Below, in pieces: positions 7,612 through 13,826 of a DNA stretch of 13,826 nt; positions within the stretch are counted from its first letter, which is position 1; each line of letters starts with the position of its first letter. The notes under the pieces are model-generated. The model worked only from the letters and a program-made list of their open reading frames with translations, ran no database searches and was not told the origin of the DNA. The stretch is from Bacillota bacterium. Its GTDB lineage: Bacteria; Bacillota; Clostridia; Saccharofermentanales; Fastidiosipilaceae. The stretch covers positions 1 to 13,826 of the forward strand of contig JAEZVR010000137.1 in the NCBI GenBank assembly GCA_023420715.1. Reading direction: 5' to 3'. The position numbers and the translations under genes are program-made.

Positions 7612-7616
7612 CTCCT
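7612..7616 (-). promoter_or_regulatory. Ribosome binding site that decides the PGK-TPI start
   Basis: AGGAG on the minus strand lies 8 bases from the ATG at 7601-7603 but only 2 bases from the ATG at 7607-7609. The shorter form, starting MAWMLKK, is therefore preferred. Confidence 0.68.
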
Positions 7617-7665
7617 TGCTGTGCAGGGCGATTGACGCCTCGCCAATTTTTTTATAGATGTGTTC

Positions 7666-7694
7666 ATTTTATGCTTTCACCCTGTGAATTTCAA
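7666..7694 (-). promoter_or_regulatory. Sigma-A-type promoter for the PGK-TPI gene
   Basis: On the minus strand TTGAAA (7689-7694) and TAAAAT (7666-7671) are exactly 17 bases apart. Transcription should begin near 7659, giving a leader of about 56 bases. The -35 box falls in the zone where the divergent plus-strand gene would need its own -35 element. Confidence 0.62.
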
Positions 7695-7716
7695 ACGATG
7701 CTGAATGAGATTTGCG

Positions 7717-7722
7717 TATAAT
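7717..7722 (+). promoter_or_regulatory. Candidate -10 box of the plus-strand membrane protein gene
   Basis: A perfect TATAAT on the plus strand, 10 bases before the GTG at 7733. No good -35 box is found 16-18 bases upstream, where the sequence reads AACGAT. A start at this -10 would give an almost leaderless mRNA if the GTG is the initiator. Confidence 0.35.
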
Positions 7723-7732
7723 ATAAAGCACT

Positions 7733-8521
7733 GTGACAAACCCAAATCAATCGATAAGGATTTTATTCATCAACAAAATGACCAGTTTCGCGATCATGCA
7801 TATGTTCAATATCCAAAACCTCGTGCCAAAACACTTTCAATCAGTGCAGCAACACTTGCCCCAAATAAACACCCCCAAAGACTTTAATCTTTGGCACGTA
7901 ATCTCCGACTTGTGGCCAAAAGACATTCAGCAAGCCACGTTAAATTGGATTTCTGGGATCGGATTAATCCTATCTTTTATCATTGGATATTTGCTCTTTT
8001 CTCGCGGCAAAAAACTCTTTCGGGTTTGGATGGGCTTAAGTGGTGCCTTAGTTGGGCTCAATGCCGGCCGGCTATTACTGCAATTGTATCCTGTCAAAGC
8101 AGATCATCAGCTCTTGGTCACAGGGGCGCTCATCCTCGTTGGCGCAGGTCTTTTTGTATCGCTCATCAAAAATGTCATTACCCTCGCTGGCTTTGCAGCT
8201 GGCGTCGCGCTCGCCTGGCCCTTTATTCAGCCCTATTTTCAACAGCAATATGCCTTAATTACTTTATTGTTATTTGGCATCATCGGCGCCACACTGGCCA
8301 AATGGGCGACCAAACAATTTATTTGTATTGCCACAGCTTTAACTGGATCTTGGCTCATGCTCAATGTTGTTTTCGTTGGCTTATCACAAATTTGGGTACA
8401 ACAACCCCTGTATTTAACAGATTCAACGAAGCCCTTTTGGTTTTTGGCTCCGCTTGTCCTCATGACCTATATGTGCTATTGTCGACAACGCAGCGGCAAA
8501 TATTTTCGCCTCAAGCGCTAA
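7733..8521 (+). CDS. Multi-pass membrane protein, DUF4203/TMEM198-like
   Basis: The only plus-strand gene in the window. From about residue 70 it contains some seven hydrophobic segments (near 74-90, 97-117, 128-147, 150-165, 173-190, 197-217 and 235-250). They have the small-residue, Gly-rich helices and short RGKKLFR loop seen in DUF4203 (TMEM198-like) proteins; the family call is by pattern only. Function is unknown. The start is uncertain. The GTG at 7733 has no clear ribosome binding site and lies only about 10 bases past a TATAAT. In-frame ATGs at 7778, 7796 and 7802 also lack well-spaced sites. The ~70 residues before the first membrane segment are polar and may be partly untranslated. 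Its TAA stop overlaps the TAG of the convergent phosphorylase gene, and no terminator is visible. Confidence 0.72.
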   Translation: MTNPNQSIRILFINKMTSFAIMHMFNIQNLVPKHFQSVQQHLPQINTPKDFNLWHVISDLWPKDIQQATLNWISGIGLILSFIIGYLLFSRGKKLFRVWMGLSGALVGLNAGRLLLQLYPVKADHQLLVTGALILVGAGLFVSLIKNVITLAGFAAGVALAWPFIQPYFQQQYALITLLLFGIIGATLAKWATKQFICIATALTGSWLMLNVVFVGLSQIWVQQPLYLTDSTKPFWFLAPLVLMTYMCYCRQRSGKYFRLKR

Positions 8522-9378
8522 AGCGATGGAGAGATATCCACCTGATCTAGGTTCGCAATTAAACCTTTAATGAGGTGAATCGCTCGATCTGCAACCTCAG
8601 CACCTGCTGCCAAAACTTCTTCATGATTCAGCTGCGTCTGAGATAAGCCTGCTGCAAGATTTGTAATACACGACAAACCAAAAACCCGCATCCCGGCATG
8701 GTGGGCACAAATGGCTTCTGGCACAGTTGACATGCCGACCGCATGTGCACCTAAAACACCTAGAGCTCTTATTTCTGCCGGTGTTTCATAAGAAGGACCC
8801 GTTGTATAAGCATATACGCCATGATGTATCTGCAATCCCATTTGGGCGGCAACACGATCTGCCAGGTCTCGCCATTCTGGGTCATATACAGCAGTTTGAT
8901 CATTAAAACGCGGCCCCAAAGCTTCAATGTTTGGTCCAATTAATGGCGATGGACACCAAAGGCCAATGTGATCATCGATCACCATCAAATCCCCGGGCTT
9001 AAACGCTGAAGAAATGCCGCCTGCCGCATTGGTCAAAAAAACATGCGACACGCCCCATACAGCCAGCATCCGCATTAAGAAAACAACTGAAGCCATCGCA
9101 TGCCCTTCATAAAAATGCGCACGACCAGATAAAGCCAAGACAGGTTGACCGTCCAGATCATATAGGTAAAGTCTCCCCTCATGACCTGGTGCGCTCAGCT
9201 TTGGACAATGCGGAATATCCGCATAGGATAGGCTTTGTACTGCCGCCATTTGCTCAATCCATTTGCCCAAACCAGAACCCAAAACAATGGCCAGTTTGGG
9301 ACAAATCCCAAAATGTGCATGAACCACAGCTGCCGCTTCTTTGGCTGCCAGATACCTCGGATCCTGCTCTTGTATCAT
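8518..9378 (-). CDS. punA: Purine nucleoside phosphorylase (trimeric, 6-oxopurine type)
   Basis: The enzyme cleaves inosine and guanosine with phosphate to the free base and (deoxy)ribose-1-phosphate for purine salvage. The 286 residues match the trimeric PNP family. Motifs in order are VLGSGLGKW (32-40), GHEG (65-68), the phosphate-site SGRAHFYEGH (84-93), TNAAGG (116-121), GPSYETPAE (194-202), VGMSTVPE (214-221) and CITNLAAG (237-244). The glutamate in the ETPAE segment (E198) and N240 correspond to the residues that give 6-oxopurine specificity in this family, so adenosine is unlikely to be a main substrate. A GAGGAGG site (9389-9395) lies 10 bases before the ATG, inside the 24-base gap after the penicillin-binding protein gene. 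It is probably the last gene of that operon. Its stop codon overlaps that of the convergent gene. Confidence 0.94.
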   Translation of the reverse strand: MIQEQDPRYLAAKEAAAVVHAHFGICPKLAIVLGSGLGKWIEQMAAVQSLSYADIPHCPKLSAPGHEGRLYLYDLDGQPVLALSGRAHFYEGHAMASVVFLMRMLAVWGVSHVFLTNAAGGISSAFKPGDLMVIDDHIGLWCPSPLIGPNIEALGPRFNDQTAVYDPEWRDLADRVAAQMGLQIHHGVYAYTTGPSYETPAEIRALGVLGAHAVGMSTVPEAICAHHAGMRVFGLSCITNLAAGLSQTQLNHEEVLAAGAEVADRAIHLIKGLIANLDQVDISPSL

Positions 9379-9402
9379 GCTGTCTGATCCTCCTCAAATC
9401 CC

Positions 9403-10806
9403 TTAGCTCGCTTGTATGGCAAGCGCAAATAAATCGTGGGCAATGGGCGCTGCAAAGGCTGCACCAAAACCGACGTCTTCGCACACGACCGCAATGCAAT
9501 AGGGGTGAGCCTCATCCGCCACAAAGCCCACAAAAAGCGCATTGTTGTTTTTTTGTCCATCTACCTCAGCCGTACCCGTTTTTCCGGCTATTTCATAGCC
9601 TTGAATGGCGGCCGGATGAGCCGAGCCATCCCGCACAACCGATTTCAATAAATCTTGGAGTCGTTGCGCCATGTCTTGCGAAACAATCTGGCGCAACGGC
9701 TTAACCTGTCGCTTTAAGTATGCCTCTCCAGATGGTGCAATGACATGATCAACAATATGCGGCTCGACCACTTGTCCACCGTTTGCAATCCCCCCAATGA
9801 GCATTGCCATTTCTAGCGGAGATATGCCCAATTGGCTGTCTGCCACAGGCTGCCCAATGCTCATCCACGTTAAGGTGCTCTCTCGATCCGGCACGTTGAC
9901 CTGAGCGGAAACACCCGATAAACGATCCAAGTGAATGGGTTGACCAATACCGAATTGGCGAATCGTTTGCACCAACTGCTCTCTTCCCATTTTTAAAGCG
10001 ACGTCGCCAAAAAAGTAATTACAGGATACTTGAAGCGCCTGATCGAGATTTACGGCTTGATGCCCATGGCCATCTCCCTCTTTGACACCATCTGGCTGGA
10101 TAAGCGGGACATTTCCTAAACAATTGACAACCAAATTGGGATCATAGGCACGAGACGACAACCAAGCCGCACTCGTAATGTATTTAAAGGTTGAGCCCGG
10201 CGCATAACGGCCTAAAATCGCGCGATTAAATAAAGCCCCATCTGGTATATCTTCATATCGAACGACCTGTTGTGGAGAAGTTGTTGGCGTGCTGACCGAT
10301 GCCAAAATATCTCCCGTTTGATAATTGAGCATCACAACCGCGCCCTTCTTATCTTTCATCAATTGATAAGCTTTACGATTTAAATCGCTGCGCAAGGTTA
10401 AAACAACATCATCGCCACCCAAACCTTTGCCTTGCAAGTCCAGTTTGAATTGCTGAAAAAAAGGCCGATCATTGCCGAGTAATAAACCCTGATATCTACT
10501 CTCAATGGTATTGGTAATGTTATGGGTGTAATCCCCGACCACTTGCATAACCGAAGCCGCCAAATCCCCATCTTCCGCATAATGGCGCGAGCCGTCCTGG
10601 CTATAGGCCAAAGCCACCCCATCGATCGATTCGATCCGGCCTGCTTTTGCATAACGGCTTGCCAAAGCGCGTTTATTTTCACCGGCAACGGCTAATAATT
10701 CGTGTCGACTGCGATTTTCTTGAATCACCAATCCCGTCAGAAGAGCAACAAAAATGAGGGTAAAAATAACCAAAATCACCCGAATATTATGTAGGAGCGC
10801 TTTCAT
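9403..10806 (-). CDS. pbpA: Class B penicillin-binding protein, PbpA type (peptidoglycan transpeptidase)
   Basis: A transpeptidase that cross-links peptidoglycan, working with the FtsW/RodA-type polymerase encoded just upstream. One N-terminal membrane anchor (about 8-28) is followed by a short dimerisation region and the transpeptidase domain on the outer side of the membrane. All three active-site motifs are intact: STFK (205-208, nucleophile S205), SCN (261-263) and KTG (409-411). The MSIGQ...ISPLEMA stretch (315-334) is typical of PbpA. At 467 residues with a small N-terminal module it fits PbpA rather than the larger PBP2 or FtsI proteins. The start codon overlaps the upstream stop as ATGA and has only a weak ribosome binding site, which implies translational coupling and fixed stoichiometry with the FtsW-like protein. 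The purine nucleoside phosphorylase gene follows 24 bases downstream. Confidence 0.94.
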   Translation of the reverse strand: MKALLHNIRVILVIFTLIFVALLTGLVIQENRSRHELLAVAGENKRALASRYAKAGRIESIDGVALAYSQDGSRHYAEDGDLAASVMQVVGDYTHNITNTIESRYQGLLLGNDRPFFQQFKLDLQGKGLGGDDVVLTLRSDLNRKAYQLMKDKKGAVVMLNYQTGDILASVSTPTTSPQQVVRYEDIPDGALFNRAILGRYAPGSTFKYITSAAWLSSRAYDPNLVVNCLGNVPLIQPDGVKEGDGHGHQAVNLDQALQVSCNYFFGDVALKMGREQLVQTIRQFGIGQPIHLDRLSGVSAQVNVPDRESTLTWMSIGQPVADSQLGISPLEMAMLIGGIANGGQVVEPHIVDHVIAPSGEAYLKRQVKPLRQIVSQDMAQRLQDLLKSVVRDGSAHPAAIQGYEIAGKTGTAEVDGQKNNNALFVGFVADEAHPYCIAVVCEDVGFGAAFAAPIAHDLFALAIQAS

Positions 10807-12605
10807 CTTGACACCACCATTTCTGCCCGTCTGGTCATTAAGCCCAAAAAGATTCCCATTAAAATCAATTTGGCCAAAAGCGAACTCCCGCCCTGTGCAA
10901 TAAACGGCAAGGTGACACCTGTCAACGGCATCAATCCTGTACAGCCAGCAATAACAATCGCAGATTCAAAAAAGAACATGGTTGAAATCGCCAGCGTCAA
11001 ACTTGAAGTAAAGCCGTCTTTGACCAGGATCATGTTCTTGGCACCACGCAACCAAATAATAATAAAGGCAACCACAACACAAAGACCAACCAGGAGGCCT
11101 AAATCCTCACAAAGCACCGTAAAAACCATGTCTGAAGCCACAACTGGAATACCATCTGGACTCCCATTACCAATCCCTCGGCCCATCAAACCACCGCGCG
11201 CCATTGCCTGCAAGCCATAGACGATCTGGCGATTGCTGTCGTTAACCTCCTGCCAAAGTGTCGTCCACCCAGAAAGTCGATTGCGCACGTGTGGAAAAAG
11301 CGCAAAAGCCAAGGCACCAAAGGATGTTCCGCCAATTAAAATGGCCAAGGTTGTCCAATATTCAGACGTCATCACGACATACACCACGAGGGTGACCGGC
11401 AATAAAATCATAATGGAGCCCAAGTCTGGCAACAGCATAATCAAAAACATCACCGTTCCCGCCCAAAGGGCAAAACAAAGCTGTCTGGAAAGTTTGGGTC
11501 GAGTCTTAAAAAAGGTTGCCAACACAATGATGTAAGTGAGTTTTGCAAATTCTGTCAATTGGATGCTCATGCCGCCAATGCGCAGCCAAAGCGTTGCCCC
11601 ATGCTGTTCATCACCTGTGCCCAAAACCAAGGTAGCCACCAATAAAAGCGGCGTGATCACCAAACAAACGGGGTAGAGCATTTCCAAAAAACGTGTCCGG
11701 CAAGCCACCACCATCACGATCGGCATTAAAATCAAACCCAGTGCCAAGGCTAAATATTGGGGTGCTAAAAGACTGATCATCGCTTTAAAAATCTGATGAC
11801 CATTTTCGGATAAAACCTCATCCATCAAGCGAGGCCATAAAAGCGTGAGTCGAAATTGAATGACCAGCCCTAACGTCATCATAAACAGGGTAGACAGCCA
11901 GACAATCCGATCAAAATACTTGAACAATTTGGATAAGAATAAGTAATAAAGATTAAAAATAATCCAAAAAGCACCCAGAATGGCCAAGGTCGGTCGACGC
12001 AAAACGAGCAAATCACCGCTCAATTGCGCGTAACAGGCCACCGTCATCAAACCGTACAAGACCTGAAACAACCACCACGCGAGGGGCGATCCTGGCTGTT
12101 TTAAAAATAAATTTGGATTGAGCGCCAGCTGACGTTTGGCATATTGTTCACTCAAACGGACACCCGCAAGTTTTTCAGACATGAACAGGAGGGAAATATC
12201 CCCGATACTCAGCTGATCATTGTGCCTTAGCGGTGTTGCCTGGGCAATGCTGACCCCATTAATTTTGACAACGCCACTCGATTTAATGGGCTGCAAATAC
12301 CAATCGCCATCGTATAAATAAATGGTCGCATGGCGTAGCAAGACCGACGGATGTTTCAGACGAATATCACATCTAAAATGCCGCCCAAGTGTCGTTGTAT
12401 GAAAAAGCGGTAAATAGCGATGTGAATTTTTAGAAGCCTGACCAGTCGACTCGGCAACAAGAAAAAAACCATAGGTTGGCTGAACCTGCGCCTGAATGCC
12501 ACCGCGAAAATCTTTTAAAGCCTGGCGCAATAACAAGGCAGTCAAACCAAGACTCACCGCCATAATGAGGTAACGTAGGAGAAAGGCAACACTCGCACCA
12601 GACAT
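10803..12605 (-). CDS. ftsW: FHA domain fused to FtsW/RodA-family (SEDS) glycosyltransferase
   Basis: A 600-residue protein that joins two usually separate parts. Residues 8-27 are a membrane anchor. Residues about 43-142 form an FHA domain (LGRHFRCDIRL at 73-83, RHATI at 91-95, ING at 115-117, DQLSIGD at 130-136). From about 175 onward roughly ten membrane segments form the SEDS peptidoglycan polymerase: ATLWLRIGGMSIQLTEFAK (337-355), PDLGS (393-397) and PVVASDMVFTVLCEDLG (487-503). D492 matches the catalytic aspartate of RodA/FtsW. FHA domains bind phosphothreonine, so control by a Ser/Thr kinase is suggested. However, the usual VSRxHA serine is leucine here (VLLRHA, 88-93). The start overlaps the upstream stop as TAATG, and the stop overlaps pbpA as ATGA. 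Whether it acts in elongation or division is not decidable here. Confidence 0.93.
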   Translation of the reverse strand: MSGASVAFLLRYLIMAVSLGLTALLLRQALKDFRGGIQAQVQPTYGFFLVAESTGQASKNSHRYLPLFHTTTLGRHFRCDIRLKHPSVLLRHATIYLYDGDWYLQPIKSSGVVKINGVSIAQATPLRHNDQLSIGDISLLFMSEKLAGVRLSEQYAKRQLALNPNLFLKQPGSPLAWWLFQVLYGLMTVACYAQLSGDLLVLRRPTLAILGAFWIIFNLYYLFLSKLFKYFDRIVWLSTLFMMTLGLVIQFRLTLLWPRLMDEVLSENGHQIFKAMISLLAPQYLALALGLILMPIVMVVACRTRFLEMLYPVCLVITPLLLVATLVLGTGDEQHGATLWLRIGGMSIQLTEFAKLTYIIVLATFFKTRPKLSRQLCFALWAGTVMFLIMLLPDLGSIMILLPVTLVVYVVMTSEYWTTLAILIGGTSFGALAFALFPHVRNRLSGWTTLWQEVNDSNRQIVYGLQAMARGGLMGRGIGNGSPDGIPVVASDMVFTVLCEDLGLLVGLCVVVAFIIIWLRGAKNMILVKDGFTSSLTLAISTMFFFESAIVIAGCTGLMPLTGVTLPFIAQGGSSLLAKLILMGIFLGLMTRRAEMVVSR

Positions 12606-13165
12606 TATTTCACCAAGGCAGACAAAGGTTTAAAGGCCGGCTGGTCAGATCCCTTCATCCAATCAAAAAGAATGGTTTCTGTATTCGTGACACAAGCTCC
12701 CATCTGCTCAAATTGGCGCAGGGCATTTTTGAGATTTGACTTGGCTCTGGAACGAACAGCATCTTCTGGAATAAAGACACGATATCCCCGCTCAAGCAAA
12801 GCACGCACCGTCTGATAGACACACACATGTGCTTCAATCCCAATGACAACAACCGTTTTTTTACCCGTCTCTTTTAAATGGTTTTCTACCGGCTCGATTA
12901 AGGCATTAAATTGAACCTTATCGTAAACCGGATGCTCACAAGCAGACAATGCCGCTTGAAGTTCTGGTAAGGTCGCGCCCAGACCCCTGGGATACTGCTC
13001 GGTTGCACAGCCTGGTATCTGTAAAATAGCGGCAGCCTGCAACATGCGCAAACACCGTTCGACACAGGCCGCTCCCTTGTACATAGCAGGTACCAATTTT
13101 TCTTGTAAATCAATGGTTAAAAGATAGGCATCCTTTGCCTCACAATAAAATCGCTGTAAATCCAT
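12605..13165 (-). CDS. Isochorismatase-family cysteine hydrolase (ISOC/YcaC-like)
   Basis: A 186-residue cytoplasmic hydrolase of the isochorismatase superfamily. The catalytic triad is visible: D19 (LTIDLQEKL), K83 (DKVQFNA) and the nucleophile C115 (GIEAHVCVYQT), the latter in the usual position after the strand VVVIG. The TEQYPRGLG segment (55-63) and RSRAKSN stretch resemble the ISOC1/ISOC2 and YcaC-like branch more than true nicotinamidases or isochorismatases. The substrate is unknown for most members, so none is assigned. An AAAGGA site is 7 bases before the ATG. The TAA stop overlaps the start of the FtsW-like gene (TAATG), and 28 bases separate it from the upstream ACT-containing gene, so it sits inside the cell-wall operon. 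Confidence 0.88.
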   Translation of the reverse strand: MDLQRFYCEAKDAYLLTIDLQEKLVPAMYKGAACVERCLRMLQAAAILQIPGCATEQYPRGLGATLPELQAALSACEHPVYDKVQFNALIEPVENHLKETGKKTVVVIGIEAHVCVYQTVRALLERGYRVFIPEDAVRSRAKSNLKNALRQFEQMGACVTNTETILFDWMKGSDQPAFKPLSALVK

Positions 13166-13193
13166 CGTTCAATCCTTTCTATTTATATTTATC

Positions 13194-13826
13194 TTATCTC
13201 AACGCCAATAAATTTGCCGATGTTTGCTGATGTTCATACCACCCGATCAGCCAAAAAGAGACGCAATGATTTTTAATATCTTCGATCAAACACGCACTCC
13301 TCAAATCTTCTGGTATCGCCGCCAAAACGATTTCGACACACAATCCCAAAGACTGATCCAAACTTTCCCGAGATTGTATTGTCAAAATTGGGAAAGGGGC
13401 GGTTGCGATTAGGTGTAGCAAGTCGCGCAACGCCTGTGGCTGTTTGGGCAATTGACAATACAGATGCAACATCTCTGCCGTCGGCAAATAACAATGCTGT
13501 TTACTAACCACCACCCAGGGTAGATTCACATCCCCATCAACCAAAGTCGGCTCTATTTTTTGAACCATAAAAAGCGCTTTTTTTAAGAGGCTATCGAAGG
13601 TTAACCCCTCGCGATCAACGCTGTGCCCACACCAGGGCAAATAAGCAAAATCTACACAATCCGTTTCTAAGTTGGCCAAGACTTCCTCTACAGTCGATAA
13701 ATAGAGAACTTCTAGCTTTTCCAACTGCCCCAGTTGTTGCTTAGAAACATCCGACAAACCTGTTGCTAAAACTGCCAAGCGAATCCGCTCCACTGGTTTA
13801 GACGTACCAATCCAACAAGCTTGCAC
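13194..13826 (-). CDS. Partial protein with ACT-like C-terminus, possibly a degenerate prephenate dehydratase
   Basis: The reading frame is open to the window edge, so the N-terminus is missing; the first codon in the window (GTG) need not be a start. Assignment is tentative. Residues about 129-199 look like the ACT domain of prephenate dehydratases: QALRDLLHLIA, then LTIQSRES (148-155, like the Phe-binding ESRP motif), a long middle part, and FWLIGWY at 191-197 in place of the usual vLGsY ending. Before it, FAYLPWCGHSVDREG (60-74) resembles the 'vlPiENS..G' segment and VNLPWVVVS (100-108) resembles the 'N.TRF' strand. If so, the catalytic TRF is absent and the spacing between the two is far too short for a full dehydratase domain. 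It is upstream of the isochorismatase-like gene by 28 bases and is probably in the same operon. Confidence 0.5.
   Translation of the reverse strand: MQACWIGTSKPVERIRLAVLATGLSDVSKQQLGQLEKLEVLYLSTVEEVLANLETDCVDFAYLPWCGHSVDREGLTFDSLLKKALFMVQKIEPTLVDGDVNLPWVVVSKQHCYLPTAEMLHLYCQLPKQPQALRDLLHLIATAPFPILTIQSRESLDQSLGLCVEIVLAAIPEDLRSACLIEDIKNHCVSFWLIGWYEHQQTSANLLALR

Noticed and set aside
7891..8550. Plus-strand frame of 219 codons overlapping the DUF4203-like gene in another frame.
   Set aside because: Its composition is rich in Cys, Trp, Arg and His with no coherent domain, whereas the overlapping frame gives regular membrane helices.
1..13826. Mobile elements, CRISPR, phage or defence systems.
   Set aside because: No transposase, integrase, long direct repeats or repeat-spacer pattern was seen on either strand; the genes are housekeeping or unassigned membrane proteins.

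Overview
The window looks like a chromosomal segment of an anaerobic member of the Bacillota (Firmicutes). The reasons are strong GGAGG-type ribosome binding sites, sigma-A-like promoters, an anaerobic-type cobaltochelatase (CbiK), a class Igamma-type aspartate aminotransferase and a clostridial-style FHA/FtsW/PbpA cell-wall cluster. Base composition looks moderate by eye; I did not compute it. No tRNA, rRNA, CRISPR array, insertion sequence or phage gene is visible. All genes but one are on the minus strand, so the window is best read from right to left.

Right end (13826 to 8518): a compact, probably single operon. It begins with a gene cut by the window edge that encodes a protein with an ACT-like C-terminus, possibly a degenerate prephenate dehydratase. 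It continues with an isochorismatase-family hydrolase, an FtsW/RodA-type glycosyltransferase fused to an N-terminal FHA domain, a PbpA-type class B penicillin-binding protein, and a 6-oxopurine nucleoside phosphorylase. The internal junctions are TAATG and ATGA overlaps or short gaps. The FtsW and PbpA proteins should form a SEDS/bPBP peptidoglycan synthase pair. The flanking genes are metabolic and have no obvious link to it.

Middle (8521 to 4109): a lone plus-strand multi-pass membrane protein (DUF4203/TMEM198-like) converges on the phosphorylase gene, with overlapping stop codons. It diverges from a gene encoding a phosphoglycerate kinase-triosephosphate isomerase fusion, which has its own good promoter and terminator. 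Next comes an aspartate aminotransferase with its own promoter and terminator.

Left part (4038 to 1): a sirohydrochlorin cobaltochelatase (cbiK) is followed by a membrane protein with a Pro/Gln-rich N-terminus. After a strong terminator come a DUF1275 membrane protein and a metallo-beta-lactamase-fold hydrolase as a pair, then the 5' part of NADP-type glutamate dehydrogenase (gdhA), which runs off the left edge.

Together the genes cover lower glycolysis, amino-acid nitrogen handling (GDH and AspAT), corrinoid synthesis, purine salvage and cell-wall elongation or division. I see no convincing new system. The most distinctive points are two gene fusions (FHA-FtsW and PGK-TPI), an FHA domain lacking its usual phosphate-binding serine, the truncated ACT-containing protein with altered motifs, and terminator hairpins placed directly in front of two genes. 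No stretch longer than 300 bases lacks a gene.
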